Shown piece after piece: positions 24,285 through 36,462 of a DNA stretch of 64,000 nt; the stretch's first letter is position 1, and each line of letters opens with the position of its first letter. The stretch lies in assembly GCA_008694505.1 (NCBI GenBank), contig VZDJ01000174.1, positions 8,892,106-8,956,105 of the forward strand, given 5' to 3'. The notes under the pieces are model-generated. The model was not told the DNA's origin and ran no database searches. It saw only the letters and a program-made list of their open reading frames with translations. This DNA comes from Cyanoderma ruficeps (Eukaryota > Chordata > Aves > Passeriformes > Timaliidae). A program made the translations under genes and the position numbers.

Positions 24285-25659
24285 GCCATGGGCAACTTCA
24301 TAAAGCATCTGTTGAGCCAGTTAGTTATCCAATAACATCACCTTTTTAAAGTCAATTATTTTGTTTACCAACTGATTGATGCCCCATTTATTTGCAATAG
24401 CCATCTTGGTGGAATGCCAGTGCCATTCCTCAGTAGTGCTTATCCTGCCAGTGTTCTCTGGATGAGGTGTGCACCCTGTGTTGCAGCTCATTATTTTGGT
24501 TTGGAGGGAAGAGAAGAGCATTTGAGTTTTGATAACCATCATGGACAAGATTATAGGCAAACAGAATCAAAGGAAGCTTTGCTTCTTGATTAGTCTCACA
24601 CCACTGGTATTAAGCTTTAGAAAAGCTCCATTATTAGGCCACAATATTGTCACCCCCAATTTAGTCCTTGTGTCATTTTTTATTCCTGGCACTGCCACCC
24701 TGTGCCCTACCTGTGTGCCTGGGTATGCTGGGCAGGCAGCAAACTGTTCCAGAACAGTGCCAGTGGGTTTGGAGGAATTTAATTCTCTGCTACTGAAATT
24801 AAAAGATGGGACATGGACTGTATTTTCATCTTACCTGTGGCCACTGAAATAGAGTGGAAAAAAGTAGAGAGACTTCCTCATAACCCTGCCAGAATCAGGG
24901 AGATGGAATCCTACATCTGGAAACATTTTTCTAAGTTTTGAAAGAGGAAGAACCATGCCCACAGTTTTCTTGTGGTGGGTATAGTGTGTAGATCTAAGGT
25001 CAATGAAACCCTTTTTAAATCCAGTTCTGTAGTATAAGGCTTTCCTGTCTGGTTCCTTAAAATCCCTTCCTCTACTCAGCTTCTTTGTCAGGCTGAGCAG
25101 AGCAGCTGAGAATGACAGAGCCTGGAGACAAAGCTACCCTTGAGTCATTCCCAGCTTCTGACATGGTTTGCCCAGTCTCTCTCATGGACACAGAGAAGGA
25201 GCTTTTCAAAAGTGACTGAATGCCTCCCATGCTCTCATCACTCCTCTTTCAATTTCAGATGAGCAACAAATAAAGCAGGGAAGGCTGAAGGTCATTTTTC
25301 TTGATGGCAATCTGCTGGCCTACTCACAGACTTCTGCTTCTTATCAACCATGCTATTTCATCTGTAATTAAACTAGAGATGGTTTTTCTGGAAGGAATCT
25401 GATGATGTTTGGGACTAATGGGGTGTATTCACTACAGAGCTCTGAGGTATCCTACCTGCATTGGTAAGACTAGGACACAAATCACACATGCTGTGCTCCT
25501 GCTGTGAATGCTCTGCAGAAGCCTGTTTGCCTCCCTCTTCTATCTGCACAGAGACTTGAGGGAGAAATCCTTTCCCTAACTGAGAGAAGTGAGGTGTAAA
25601 TGAGCAGGCAGTAAAAATATCCTTCCTCAGGAGAACTCCAAAGATCCTCATGCACTTAC

Positions 25660-25834
25660 GTGTTGAAATGGTCAAGGAGGTTTTGTGTCTTTTTCCAGCA
25701 GCAATTTCTATCTCTTCTATTACATGTGGTGCCATATAGAGCTTATTGATAATATCACATTTTTCTGGACTAGTCCTAGGAAAATAGACCTCATCTTCTG
25801 TTTCTAGACACCTGATACAGACCAACACACTGCT
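25660..25834 (-). other. Candidate internal coding exon (unassigned)
   Basis: On the minus strand the sequence TTTGCAG precedes 25834 and AC|GTAAGTGC follows 25660, giving a plausible acceptor and a good donor 175 bp apart. The open frame between them is 58 codons plus one base (phase 0 in, phase 1 out). The translation has a protein-like mix, not a low-complexity one: an acidic ETEDEVYFPRTSPEKCD part, then an amphipathic stretch with NKLYMAPHVIEEIEIAAGKR and KTSLTIST. I recognise no family. The upstream polypyrimidine tract is weak, and a CR1 relic begins only about 35 bp upstream, which lowers the odds. The frame stays open past the donor to 25415. It could be chance. Confidence 0.2.
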
Positions 25835-25867
25835 CTGCAAAGCAGTCTTTAGCTAGAGAACTGTGAA

Positions 25868-25935
25868 ATAATACAAGTTGGAAAGGATTTTTGGAGGTCA
25901 TACGATCCAAGCTCAAAGAAGAAGGGGAGAGCAGT
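25868..25935 (-). mobile_element. CR1 LINE 3' tail relic, reverse orientation
   Basis: The string AAGTTGGAAAGGATTTTTGG followed by AGGTCATACGATCCAAGCTC matches the reverse complement of the CR1 3' UTR (GGTTGGAAGGGAC...GGTCATC..GTCCAAC type). The octamer at the left (CTGTGAAATAATAC) is degraded. Identity is lower than in the other copies, so it is probably older. The right boundary is uncertain. It sits 30 bp from the candidate minus-strand exon at 25660-25834, which is worth knowing when judging that candidate. Confidence 0.68.
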
Positions 25936-27486
25936 TCAGAATCCTATTCCATCCTTAATCCCATACAACCATCTTTTCCCATTAGGGTTTCCAAGAGTCA
26001 GCATTGCCACATCCTGCCAGCCCTCCCTGCTGGAGTGGCCTGCAGTGGCTGTGGCCAGAGGAGGCTGTGTGACCTCTGTGTGGAACTGTGGAACAGAGCT
26101 GGGCTGGGTTTGCTTCTGGAGCCTCAAACTTGGAAGTTCATGGCACTCATCCAAGTGGAAAACTGCTCAAAGCTAGAGTGCTGGGTATGTTAAAAAGTGG
26201 TTATCACAGTAATAGAAGGAGAAAACTAAAGGTTTTAATAATGAATAAAAAATAGTAGTGGATAATCTGCATTCTTTTTTGAAATGCTTATCCAGGTTCA
26301 AAACCAGAGTGAAATTTAAACTTGGTTTGTAGGGTTCTGAAATTTCTGGATAATTTTTTCCATTTTAATTTGTGGTTAGGAATAGAACCAGAAAGACTAA
26401 GATACCTCACCATTTATTCGAGCATTTGGAGTTGTGAGCAGAAATAAAAATGTACTAGAAATCACACACAAGCTAATAATTTCCTCCAAGGTTTGGAGAC
26501 CAGTTTTGCAGAGTTGGGAGGTTTGCAGTTACACAGCAGTCAGGAGTGGGTCAAAACCAGGATCTGGGGTTGCAGGGAGGTCTCTGAGACTTGGGCCCCG
26601 TAAAGGCTTGAAGGTTTTCTCCCCATCAGGTTGCACTTGTTGCTCTACAGAGTCCAGAGTAGGTTGGGAGAGTCACTGCCTTTTCCTTCCCTCAAAAAAA
26701 AGAGATTTTTCACTGGATGTTAACAAAGGTCTTAAGAATGTCCCTTTGTCTGAGGGAGTGAAGATGCCAGCAGAGAGAAACACTGACTTTGTCATCCAAA
26801 AGTAAGTTTTTCTTTAGGAAAATGGATCACATTTATGTTTGCAGAGACTGTTTTGCCTTAAAAAAGGTGGTTAAATTTGGAGTTGAAATCCATGTCACAT
26901 TTTCACTTGGGTTGAGAGAGATTCTTCTTTAATCCATTTTGCCAATACTGAGAGCTGCAAATGTCTTACGACCTGCTGCAGTGCCAAGTGTAGGTGCTTG
27001 GAAGTGTGTGGGGAGGAAGGAGTTAAGGATTCCGCTCCCTGAGCCATCCACAGCAGGGAATGACCCAGTTTAAAAGGGTTAACAGTATTTGGTTTTTCAG
27101 AACTATTTGTTATATCAAGTTAGTGCAGCAGAGGTCACCCAGGTCAGTGTGCCTCCCCCTTCCCTTTCCATCCCCAGCCCCTGCTCCGTTCCTTGTTTCT
27201 CCTCTAATCCGATGACCTCAGACACAGCTCTTTCCTTATGATGTTCTTGACAGAATCTTCAGACAATATGCAGCTCGACGCCAGTTGTCTTTCCCTTTTT
27301 CTCCTGTCCCTCAGGAGAAAACCTGGGATGCTAAAAGGCACTTTGTGCAGTAGGGAAAAGCCTCAGCAATTTGTTCTGTGGTTTTTGGACAAGAGGAGCT
27401 CAGAAAACAGTTTTCCATGTATGTGCTCTGTTAGCACGGCTGTCTTTACTTCTCAGTGTGTGTGTTTGGCTGTTTTTTCTCTATTT

Positions 27487-27498
27487 TGTGTGTGTGTG
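27487..27498 (+). repeat. (TG)n microsatellite, short
   Basis: Six TG dinucleotides after a T/G-rich stretch that begins near 27457. Confidence 0.8.
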
Positions 27499-28865
27499 AT
27501 TAAATTCTCATTTTTCTGCTGTACATTCTGGTCCCTTCCATCATGATGTCACTGACTGTGACTTGCCGAAGCTCAGAGCAAATGCTTTTTGGGAGTACAA
27601 GTTAACTGTTTACAAATGGGAATGGAAAAGTTTGGCTGGAATTTGTCCTTGGGCTTAGTAACCAAATGAGGTCAGATTTGCTACTGTAACTGAGAGTTAA
27701 GTACAGAAAACCTCGATAAGAAAGTTCTCATCCTCATCTCTCCCCTCTGACCATCTTTTGCCAATCAGAACTTCTCTTAGATTTTTGTTCAATGTATTTT
27801 TATGACCTATTTTCCAAGGTACTGAAAGCTCACGGAAAAGCAGAACCTCAGATGTTTGGTGTCTGACAATCAGACTACAATTGGGCAATGATTATTCTGC
27901 TTATATATTTTTTTACCTTACCAGCATCACTATGTTAACTTTCTGTCATACCATCCATGAGGAATAGGATACAACACACCCTACCTGATATGGAACCAGT
28001 CTCATTTTCCTGCTTCCTCAGTTGCTTGTTTTACTGTGTTTCCCATTCTCCTTTACCTGTGCCTATTTGACATCCAGTGAGTTGATTTTTTTAAAAGAAT
28101 GTTCCTTTCTTCTGATTTTATTGTTGCTCATTGTGCAGCCAGAGCTAGAGGAGTTACACTTGCTGTTGGGGGTAAACTTAGTAAGGTGTAAAGGACTGGT
28201 TTTCTCCCTCTGCTGTGGTTTGACTGCTTTTTGAGGGATGTGCTTTGCTTTTCCTAGAAGGATGGGGTAGTGTAGTCCTGGATGTCCCAAACCTCCTGAG
28301 GGAAGTGAATGGTCACCAACAAACTGCTGCTGGTAAAGTTAAAGCTGTTTTGTGCAGCCTTTCCAAGGCTGGGGAATTGCCAGACCTCAGTGTTTTTAAC
28401 AGATCTGAGAGATCAGTGAGAAAAAATGCCTGTGCATATTTGCTTGAATTGAAAAGCAAATTGCAACTCAATTGTGTGTGGCTTTCCTTTGCTTCTTGGT
28501 CATGTTCAAGTACATAAGTGTTATTAATGTGAATGTTAATTAGAAAACAAAGTTTAAGGCTGTGTCTTCTGTTGGAACTTTTTTATACAATGAGAAAATT
28601 CAATTCTATTTCGTTCAGTCATCACAAATCGATGTATCAGGAGAGCAGAGCTTTACATTCTGTTTCATGTAACTGGCAAAAGTAAAGTTCAAGTAATACT
28701 TTCCATTGCCAGCCTTTTCAATTCCCAGCTTGCTTCTCTGTTAATGTTACGAGGTTGCTTTCCCAGTGGCATGACCAGTGGCACTGGTAGCAATCAAAAT
28801 GATTATTGTGAGTTGCTTGCTGTGCTGGAGGAATCAGAACAAATGGGGGTTCTGCATACAGTGTA

Positions 28866-28925
28866 TGTTGGAGTTGGATCATCCTTGCGGGTCCCTTCCA
28901 GCTCAGAATATTCTGTGATTCTGTG
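28866..28925 (+). mobile_element. CR1 LINE 3' tail fragment
   Basis: The stretch carries the characteristic CR1 3' end: a GGATCATCCTTG block, then GGTCCCTTCCAGCTCAG, and two perfect copies of the octamer ATTCTGTG at 28910-28917 and 28918-28925. CR1 is the dominant LINE of birds; copies are nearly always 5'-truncated and end in this short tandem octamer instead of poly-A. Only about 60 bp is recognisable, so it is a dead fragment with no ORF. The plus orientation follows from the octamer lying at the right end. The low divergence of the tail suggests it is one of the younger CR1 scraps in the window. Confidence 0.88.
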
Positions 28926-29325
28926 GAAAATGTATTGAAATCATAAAATTATGTTGGCTAACCAACTTCTTCAGCTGAGCAACAGTTGAACCTCTTGGAA
29001 GAAAACGTGTTCACCTTCTTTAACCTTAGGTGGAGCATTTGTAGTGTTTCATGTTAGCCAGGACAGTGCAGGTCTTGAAGCCAGTGTCTGTCTGTTTCAG
29101 AGCTTTCATCCAGATTCTCTGGGAGAGTTTCAAATCCTTCCTCCGGCACCTGCCCAGATGTTTCAGGATTCTAGAGAGTCATGGCATTGTTGTGTCATTT
29201 ATTATGCAGTTCTCTCACCATTGGCCTCAGCACTACAGGTTTTTGGAAGCATGAATGTGATGGAGAAAGGCAGTATCTGGAGGCATGGCACCCTTTCAAG
29301 TTTTTGTGTTTGTTTTTTGGTTTGC

Positions 29326-29337
29326 TTTTTTTTTTTT
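29326..29337 (+). repeat. Poly-T run (12 nt)
   Basis: Twelve T followed by CCTTAAAG, preceded by a T/G-rich stretch from 29300. Low complexity only. Confidence 0.8.
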
Positions 29338-29689
29338 CCTTAAAGAAAAGGGCAAGACCCTCTTCTGTCATTGCAACACTCGTCTTACCCACCAAGTCAT
29401 CTAGGCCAAAGGACACTGTAACAGGGACATTCCCAGGAATGGAAGATGTCCAGTTTCTGTAGGAGGGAAGAGAGCATCAAAACAGGAATGGAAATTGGCA
29501 GGAGGAGCTCGGAAAGGCCAAAAGTTTCCAGCTCAGAGACACAGTGAGAGAGGAAGTCAGTGAGTGCAAAAGGATTCCCTCTCTCCCCACTTCTCAGCCC
29601 CCACCCTCTGTCCTTCCTCCACACCCCACCCGGGGAGATGGGAGAAGAAACTTGGCAAGCCATCTTGTCGCCAATCAATCTGTGGTGTA

Positions 29690-30260
29690 ACAATTAGCAC
29701 TTAAGCAGCACTCACGCTAAACACAGGCTCAGAAAACACTTACAAAGGGAAAGAAAAAAACCCTTAAACCCCAACACAACAACAACAGGGGAAAGCTGGA
29801 ACAGATCAATGCCACGCCAACCAGGAGGCACCTAATACCCCATTATTGACAAGGCCGATAGCGCTTTAAGTGTGTGCTCTCCATGCTGAGCAATTAGCGG
29901 CAGGACCGGTGCGGTGGAGGCAGCTCCAGCACAAGAACGCACCCCCCGCTGCCCAGCGCTTCCCCCAAGAGGTGTTTGATGACAGCTTCATTTGTTAGCG
30001 AGATCCCAATAGCTGCCGGCGCCGGCATCCTTTCCATTACGGAGCAGAGTGCGAGGGGAGCTGGGCAGTGGGTCCGCTCCCCCCGCTCCCCCGGCCTGTG
30101 GTAACAGAATACAGTAGACACGGAGTCTGTCTGTGCGCTGCCTAAATTGATTGTAATGGCTTTCTTAACGTGCTGAAAGAGCCGACTGTTTTCTCGCCTC
30201 GAAGAAAGGCTGGAGGAAGGAGGAAGTGACTCCAGCGGCTGCGGCACAGTGGATGAAAGT
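29690..30260. promoter_or_regulatory. Large CNE-like, CpG-containing block
   Basis: About 570 bp of unique sequence with dense unusual words: AACAATTAGCACTTAAG, CCCATTATTGACAAGG, GCGCTTTAAGTGTG (NKX2-like), GAGCAATTAGCGGC, TTTGTTAGCGAG and AAATTGATTGTAATGG, plus about 25 CpGs. It contains no ORF of interest beyond shadow frames. This is the most enhancer-like region in the window by eye. Function and conservation are inferred, not shown. Confidence 0.38.
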
Positions 30261-31108
30261 AAACTTTTGTTTAGTAAAGACCAGCCGACTGCAGACTGTC
30301 TCTGGCCTTTCAGCTGGCTCTCAGCAACACTGTGTTCGAGAAGAAAGGGGAGAAGGTAGAGAACAAACTGTCAGCTTCCTGCCTTGGCTCCTGCTCCCGT
30401 GCTAACCCTGCTGTCTGGCTGCACCTCCCAGAAGCATGCTGGAAACCTCTTCATGCAGGGAGTCTGGTTCCAGAAGGTGCCTATAGGATAAGGCTTTCCA
30501 AGGGAATTAATGCGTATGGACAATAGGGCATATGTGCTTTTAAATGCTTGGCTAGGCTGAGGCTTACCTCAAAAAGGTGTGCTGAGCTCCCATAACAGCA
30601 GAAGCTAAGCCAAGCCTGGAGAGGATACGACCTTCTGAAGAGTGTCCAAACAGCATCTGTTATTGATAAACTGTGTTTATCTGGAAGCCCAGAGCCATCC
30701 TGAGACCTCCCAAGTGGAGAGACGTGTCTCATGTCAGAATGTCTGTGCAGTCAGATAAAACCATCCATCAGTCAGTCATACCTGGTCACCAGAGCAAACC
30801 TGCTCTCAGGTGTGCTGCAGCCTGTCCTGGTAATCTTTATTGCCTTGGCTGGGAACTACCCAGAATAACCCAAACACTTCTGTCGTAGAAGAATCATCGC
30901 GTCTCACCTGAGCAGCCTTTGGCATCAAAATAAACTGGGTGACAGATGTTCAGGCTTTTCTGAGAGGCAAGTGTGTGTTGTAATACCTCTGTACTGGAAG
31001 CTGCTCAGCCAGCGTGGGTCTGGGGTACCAGAGGCTCACTTCTTAATCACCTATCATGGGAGATATGCTTTGGTTCCCTCTTCTCTCTCCATGGAATGAG
31101 TCTCTTGG

Positions 31109-31135
31109 AGGTACCACAGACTGTTAGGTACCACA
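31109..31135 (+). repeat. Direct repeat of a 10-mer, 17-bp period
   Basis: AGGTACCACA occurs at 31109-31118 and 31126-31135. This is a short local duplication with no other recognisable content nearby. Confidence 0.5.
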
Positions 31136-33194
31136 AAGGGTGAGGGGGCACCTGGTGTGCAGGTACTGCCATAGTGTGAGGGAAAAGGAAAAGAACTGAA
31201 GTTCTCCACTGTGGTGTCACTCAGGTTGCAGGTGGTCCCACACCTTCCCACCCTTGCCTGGTTCCAAACGTTTATTTATTCTCTAAGTTAGATCTTGTGA
31301 GTAGAGAAAGGAGCTGCAAAGTACAACTTCTCACGCTGCTGTAACCAGAAGCTGCTCTCTGCTTCTGACCAGGAGGCTTTAAGATGATGCCAGATGGGGC
31401 CATTAAAGCTGTGCAAACAATAAGGAACACATAGGGGAGTCTGTTAATGGGTTTCTTTTGGAAGCATCAGCTGGAGCTGCTGAATGAGGCACATGACCTA
31501 TTTAAAAAAGCCACTTGAGAAATCTGTCTGACTGCTGCAAGGATGGGATTTCTTACCTTCCCTGTTTATGCCAAGCCGCTAAGGATCTGCCATGTTGGAT
31601 GCTCACACACTCCTGTGTTTGCAGTGTTGCTCACTTGCCAATACACTTTATGGCTGGGATCCTGGGCAGGAGGAAGTGTCCCAACCACGTTCTGGGCAGG
31701 AAGGAAGCCACATGTAAGGAGATGGCTTCCGTAGAAGTGTTGTTTGATTATCCCTTCTGGGAAGGGGGAGCCCACTGTGAGTGCAGATTTTTCCATGCTT
31801 CCAAACCAGCATTTTGCACGGAGATCAAGCAGCATGGTTAGAGGTGGCTGACAGAACACTGCGAGTGCAGAAGTTCCTTAGCCTTGAGTCCTGATGGGGG
31901 CTTATGTGATCAGAAATTGTGGTACAGCTTGGCAAAGCTCTGAGTTTCAGCTCACATGAGGATCAGCTACTGAACCACTTTATGAAGGGAAATGCCTCTA
32001 CCTGCAGTGGCCAGAGGAAAAATGATGTGATGGAGGAAAAAAAATACAGATGTGCTCCTTGGCAGAATCCAGATCCTAAATTGCTCCAGATTGTGAAGGT
32101 ATTTTCAGTCAATCTTTTGTGGAAGAATACTCCAACATCCTGGCTTGAATTTGAGCCCAGGGAGCTGGTGATGCAGGGGAGGATCAGTTCCACAAGTGTG
32201 CATTGTGTGCTGCTTCATTGGATTGGGTTTGAAAGAAGAAGATTCTCAGAGAAAACACAGAACACTAATTTCTCCATTGAAATTTGACTGACTTTGCTCG
32301 ATTCTTTACTGTTTGAAGGACAGTCTTATGATTTTATGATGGGCAGATCAGTCATCTTACAGTGCCATTCAACCAAGATGGAAACTGCAGGAGACGGGTT
32401 GAGTCTTCGTTTTCTGCAAGGGAGCAAGGCTTGTTCTCTTCAGATGACCCACTCCTGACTGCTGCTATTGTATTTCTCTCATAAATAGTACAATAGAAAG
32501 GTGGTGTTCTTGCTGACATAAAGGAAACAAGACTAGAATCTGCCTTGGAGAACAACTTCAGGAAAAGCATGAAATGAAACATTACATTTATGTCTGTCTT
32601 ACCAGTTTGGCACAGACATAAATGTGTGTTTGGTTTGCATTGTGTGTTTTGTCAGATTCAGTGGCTGATTATTAAGCTCAACTTGGGCACAAACTTGGAA
32701 TATTTTATGTGGCAAAATCAAATTTGCAACCCCTTCAAACTAGTCTTATATTCTAATGGCATGGCAAACAGAAGCTTTCACTTTGAGAGAACATCCTGGA
32801 ACTTAATTTGTCTCCCTTCAAAGGTGTTTTCTTCAGTTTTTGTAAGCAGCAGTAAAGGAAAGTTCCCTGACTAGAGAACTTTCCACATATGATCACTTCT
32901 CCTTGCTTTGGCTGCAGCCAAGAGAAGGAAGAAAATCTGGTCTAGTTGTTAAATCTCCAAAGGTGTGAATATGCCATTCTGCAAACCCTTCAAGACCCTT
33001 GCCTGTGCCTGGGAGCCTTTCCCATCTGACAGGAAACATCTCCTGAAGGAAAGTCAACTTGAAGTGTTTTCTCTCCCACTTGCCACCTTCTAACTTTGGT
33101 TGCTGAGAGAAGAGAAAGGCTTTTAACACCATGCAGTGACCCAGCCCTAAGTACAGTCTCCTGGAGTTGATCTAGCTGGGGAGACGAGAGGTCA

Positions 33195-33207
33195 GCTGCA
33201 GGGGGCA
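33195..33207 (+). promoter_or_regulatory. Weak CTCF-like core
   Basis: GCTGCAGGGGGCA matches 11 of 13 positions of the CTCF core CCASYAGRKGGCR. The best-conserved AGGGGGC part is intact and the CCA end is not. Such partial matches occur by chance and there is no supporting second motif. Confidence 0.2.
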
Positions 33208-33760
33208 GAAAAAGTGAGAGAAACCATGTCAACAGGCTGCTCCTGCCGTGTCTGAGTGCTGAATGATGAGCCTGGGACATGGGAGAAGGAGCCAGGGTGC
33301 TCACCTGGAAAATGTTGTGGGAAGCCTGTCATGAATGTTTAAGTGCTGACAAGATGTGTCGGAGATATCTTTGCAGTGCATTTAGGATAAAGGTAACCTT
33401 TCCTGTGGGTCCTGCTTCACAAGGGGAGTTGCTGCCCTGGTTCATAGAGGAGGGACAGCAGCAGCTTGATGAGGGGATTGAAGTCATTTTTCAATATGGA
33501 ATAGTGCTGCTGTACTTATGGAAGGACTGAAAGGGCACTGGATGGTGGGGTTTTAATTCTGCCATCTTCCCATAATCCATAGGTGTGATCTCAAATCAGG
33601 TGAAACCAGCAAAAACACATTTTACTCAAACAGATTTTGAAGCAAGCCCTGTTTCAGGAACATCTCCAGATCAGTAAATCCTTTGATCAAATATATGACT
33701 TCTTTCTGAAAAAAATATCCATGTGACGAATCAGGTGCCTTTCAGCAGTGAATTGAATCC

Positions 33761-33783
33761 CATGTTACCTCCAGGGTAACATG
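33761..33783. repeat. Perfect 9-bp inverted repeat with 5-nt loop
   Basis: CATGTTACC (33761-33769) and GGTAACATG (33775-33783) flank TCCAG. The GTTACC/GGTAAC halves resemble grainyhead or HNF1-like half sites only loosely. No coding context is visible. Confidence 0.6.
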
Positions 33784-34669
33784 TTGCAGATGAGGTTGGA
33801 GATGGCCTTGGGGAAATCTGATACCAAGGACTTGTGAGTAGCTCTTGAAGGGAAAGAATTTGCTTTTAGAATTAGATTTTCTGTAGTGAATTGTAATTGT
33901 CTTAAGAAATAACAGCTTGGTGGGTCTCAGCGTGTACTTCCCAATGCCTTGTCAGGGAACACAGAGGGAACACTTGCACCATGGAACAAAAAGTGCCTTG
34001 CAAAGAGGCAACTACCTGCCTAATTCAGCGTCAGTTGAAATTGCTAAAATGAAGTGACTTCCTTGCAGTTTTCCTACTTAGGATAGGATAAAGAACAACA
34101 GAACCAGATCCTGATCTGCAGCAGATCGTTTTCATTGATCTGTTATCAACACTTCAGTGAGATCTAGGTTAAAAATGGATATTTTCCACTACTTATTTGA
34201 GGGCAGAAATTTGAATCTTTAGTTGTTTCTCTTCCTTTGTTTGTCTCTCACACCGTTAATTGCTTGACTTCTGTCTTTCCTCAGGAGTCAGCCGGGAGAG
34301 CTTAGCCCTTGAGTCTGACCTTCCAATCTCTGCAAAGTCCAAAGGAGAGGAAAGAGTTTTAACTGAATTTAATTGGGGTCGTCTTTGCCCATCAACCTCT
34401 TCCTCCTCAGCACCTGGGGGGTTTGAGCTGGGGCCCCAGTAACTGGTGGAGAGGAGAAGATGCCTCCACGTCAGAGCCGAGCAGCTGTCACTGAGGCTTA
34501 GGGAGCAGACAGGAGATGGTGCCTGCAGGAAACAAAGATGGTTCCCACCTGTCCAGAGCTAATGAGGATGTTTCCGATGTCAGTAAATGTTTCCTGATCA
34601 CAACAAAGATCCAGGAATCTTCACAACCCACTCCTGAGCAATAAGCAAGTACAAGAGGTGGAAGACAGA

Positions 34670-34917
34670 AGTGAAGGAATTGGGGAATAGGAATGAAGAT
34701 GAGGCAGGAAGCAATAGGAAGGAAAGGGAGATAATTGAAGAAGGGAAAGAGCTAGAGAAGAGAAAGTAGAACACGTGGCAAAAAAGGGAAAATGAGGATG
34801 TCTGGATGGAGCAGGAAAGAAATGGAGAAAGAGGTGGAAGTGTACTGAGATGAGAAATACTGAGAGCTCATTGGAAATGGATCAGAAGGAAAAGAGCTAA
34901 GGGAATATGGAAAAAAG
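34670..34917 (+). repeat. Strand-asymmetric purine-rich tract
   Basis: Over about 250 bp the plus strand is roughly 75-85% purine (hand count per 60-nt line: about 83, 85, 77 and 75%), rich in GAAG, GGAA and AGAA words, without a fixed repeat period. Such tracts can form triplex or H-DNA, or act as GAA/GGA splicing-enhancer-rich sequence if transcribed. It contains one CACGTG E-box (34772-34777). No ORF of interest. Confidence 0.7.
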
Positions 34918-36462
34918 CACCAGCAGGTAGAGAGTAGTGCTTAATCCAACACATCCTTTTCACAGAACAGCTTGAGAAGACTGAAGTGACGAAGAATACG
35001 ACACAGTCTGTAAGAGGAGTCTTGGGTCTTGAGAAGTTAAGGGAAAAAGGGGGCAGAAAGTATTTCTGACATATAACATTTTTAATCTTACTCTTGGAGG
35101 GTTCCTCTGTGTCAGCGTCTCCAGGAAAATCCTCAGTCTTGACATAAAGCAAAAGAGAATCCTTTTTCTATATTGCACAAACTATGAACATCAACTGCTG
35201 AGTGCCCAGCAGAGGCAGCAGCTCTCACCTGGGACTTACAGATAGAAGCCAACAGCTGATTTGTCCAGGAATGTGTAGCACTTCATTAGCTGCAGCAATA
35301 AAACTATGGGTTTATATCTTTTGAAGATGAGTCATTCTCACTGCCACCTTCTATTCTTCTATCCTTTCTCTGCAACAGAATTACCATTGAAGCACCAAGA
35401 GGTCCTGCTCACAGATTGGGGGTGATATTAATCTTTCCCAAGGACTGATTTTATTATTGACCATTTTACATGGGCTGGTATTGCCTTAAATTCTATGAAA
35501 AATCTTACTTTGGAAGATTGCTTCTTCCCATTTTTGGTATCAGATATCACATTTAAAAGTTCTTATGTGTTTTCTATGTCTGTTTTTAAATTGTATCCCA
35601 ATAGCAGTACTTGGAATAACTGCGCCACACAATGTCCCATCAAGGGTGTGATTTATCTCATTTTGGTCCAGCTTTCTCATGATCCTACACCACAGCTCTG
35701 TTGTAGGCAGTTGGAAGAGATCAGCAGCTCCAGAGTGTCATTCAACTCACGTTAGAATATGTGTTAAAGTAGAAATTATTCCTATTCAGAGTCCCACTGG
35801 GCTGTTAAAAACAGGAAGACACTTGAATCTACACAAGAAGGACAAATATTTATGTTGGTGCTAAGTAGCAGTTGTCCTTCATGAGTTTAAAAATAAAATG
35901 AAAGCAGAGTATTCCATCAAAGTATGTCCTGTTACAGCACTGGGAACAGTGTGTTATGAAACTGTGTACAAAAGCTAAAACATTTAAGAAGGGAATTTTA
36001 AATTAACTGGAAACACATATAAAACTGTTGTGGTTTTTTTTTCTTTAGTTTTGTATTGAAAATGATGGAATTTCTGGTTTTATCAGATACCTTCAAAGTC
36101 AGACCATTACAATAGAGTTGTGCAGTGCTCCAGTGGTACAGACAGTCAGGTCTGCCAATTATCCTGCTCATTTCCCAGCATTTGCCATTGGCCAAGAGCA
36201 GGGATGGGAACCCGCCAGCTTGTTCCCTGGTCAGGTTTGGTTCTGAGCTAAAAACACATTATTAGTGTTCCATTCCTCACAAAGACACTGAGCTCCCCTG
36301 TGAGATGCCGAGGGGCTGGATCCAGTGAGGGCGTTCCCTGGAGCTGTGACAGTCACAGGGAACAGGCACAGCTGAACCCCACAGAGGTCAAAGGCACATG
36401 GCCTGAGAGTTTCAGACTCTCAAACTTTCAAACGAAGACTTTGGGGTCTCTCTCCTGCTCAG

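Larger units (their letters stand above)
23711..29689. other. No confirmed gene
   Basis: Holds the candidate exon at 25660-25834 and two CR1 scraps. The frames at 23724-24227 (minus) and 23728-23979 (plus) overlap on opposite strands; neither has splice context or a recognisable domain. Confidence 0.5.
30261..34669. other. No gene seen
   Basis: Unique sequence. Short duplications (AGGTACCACA at 31109 and 31126; CTGGGCAGGA twice near 31668-31700) and the 33761 hairpin are the only structure noted. Confidence 0.55.

Noticed and set aside
28689..28700. TTCAAGTAAT, resembling the start of miR-26
   Set aside because: Only ten bases match; the following bases differ and no hairpin partner is visible.
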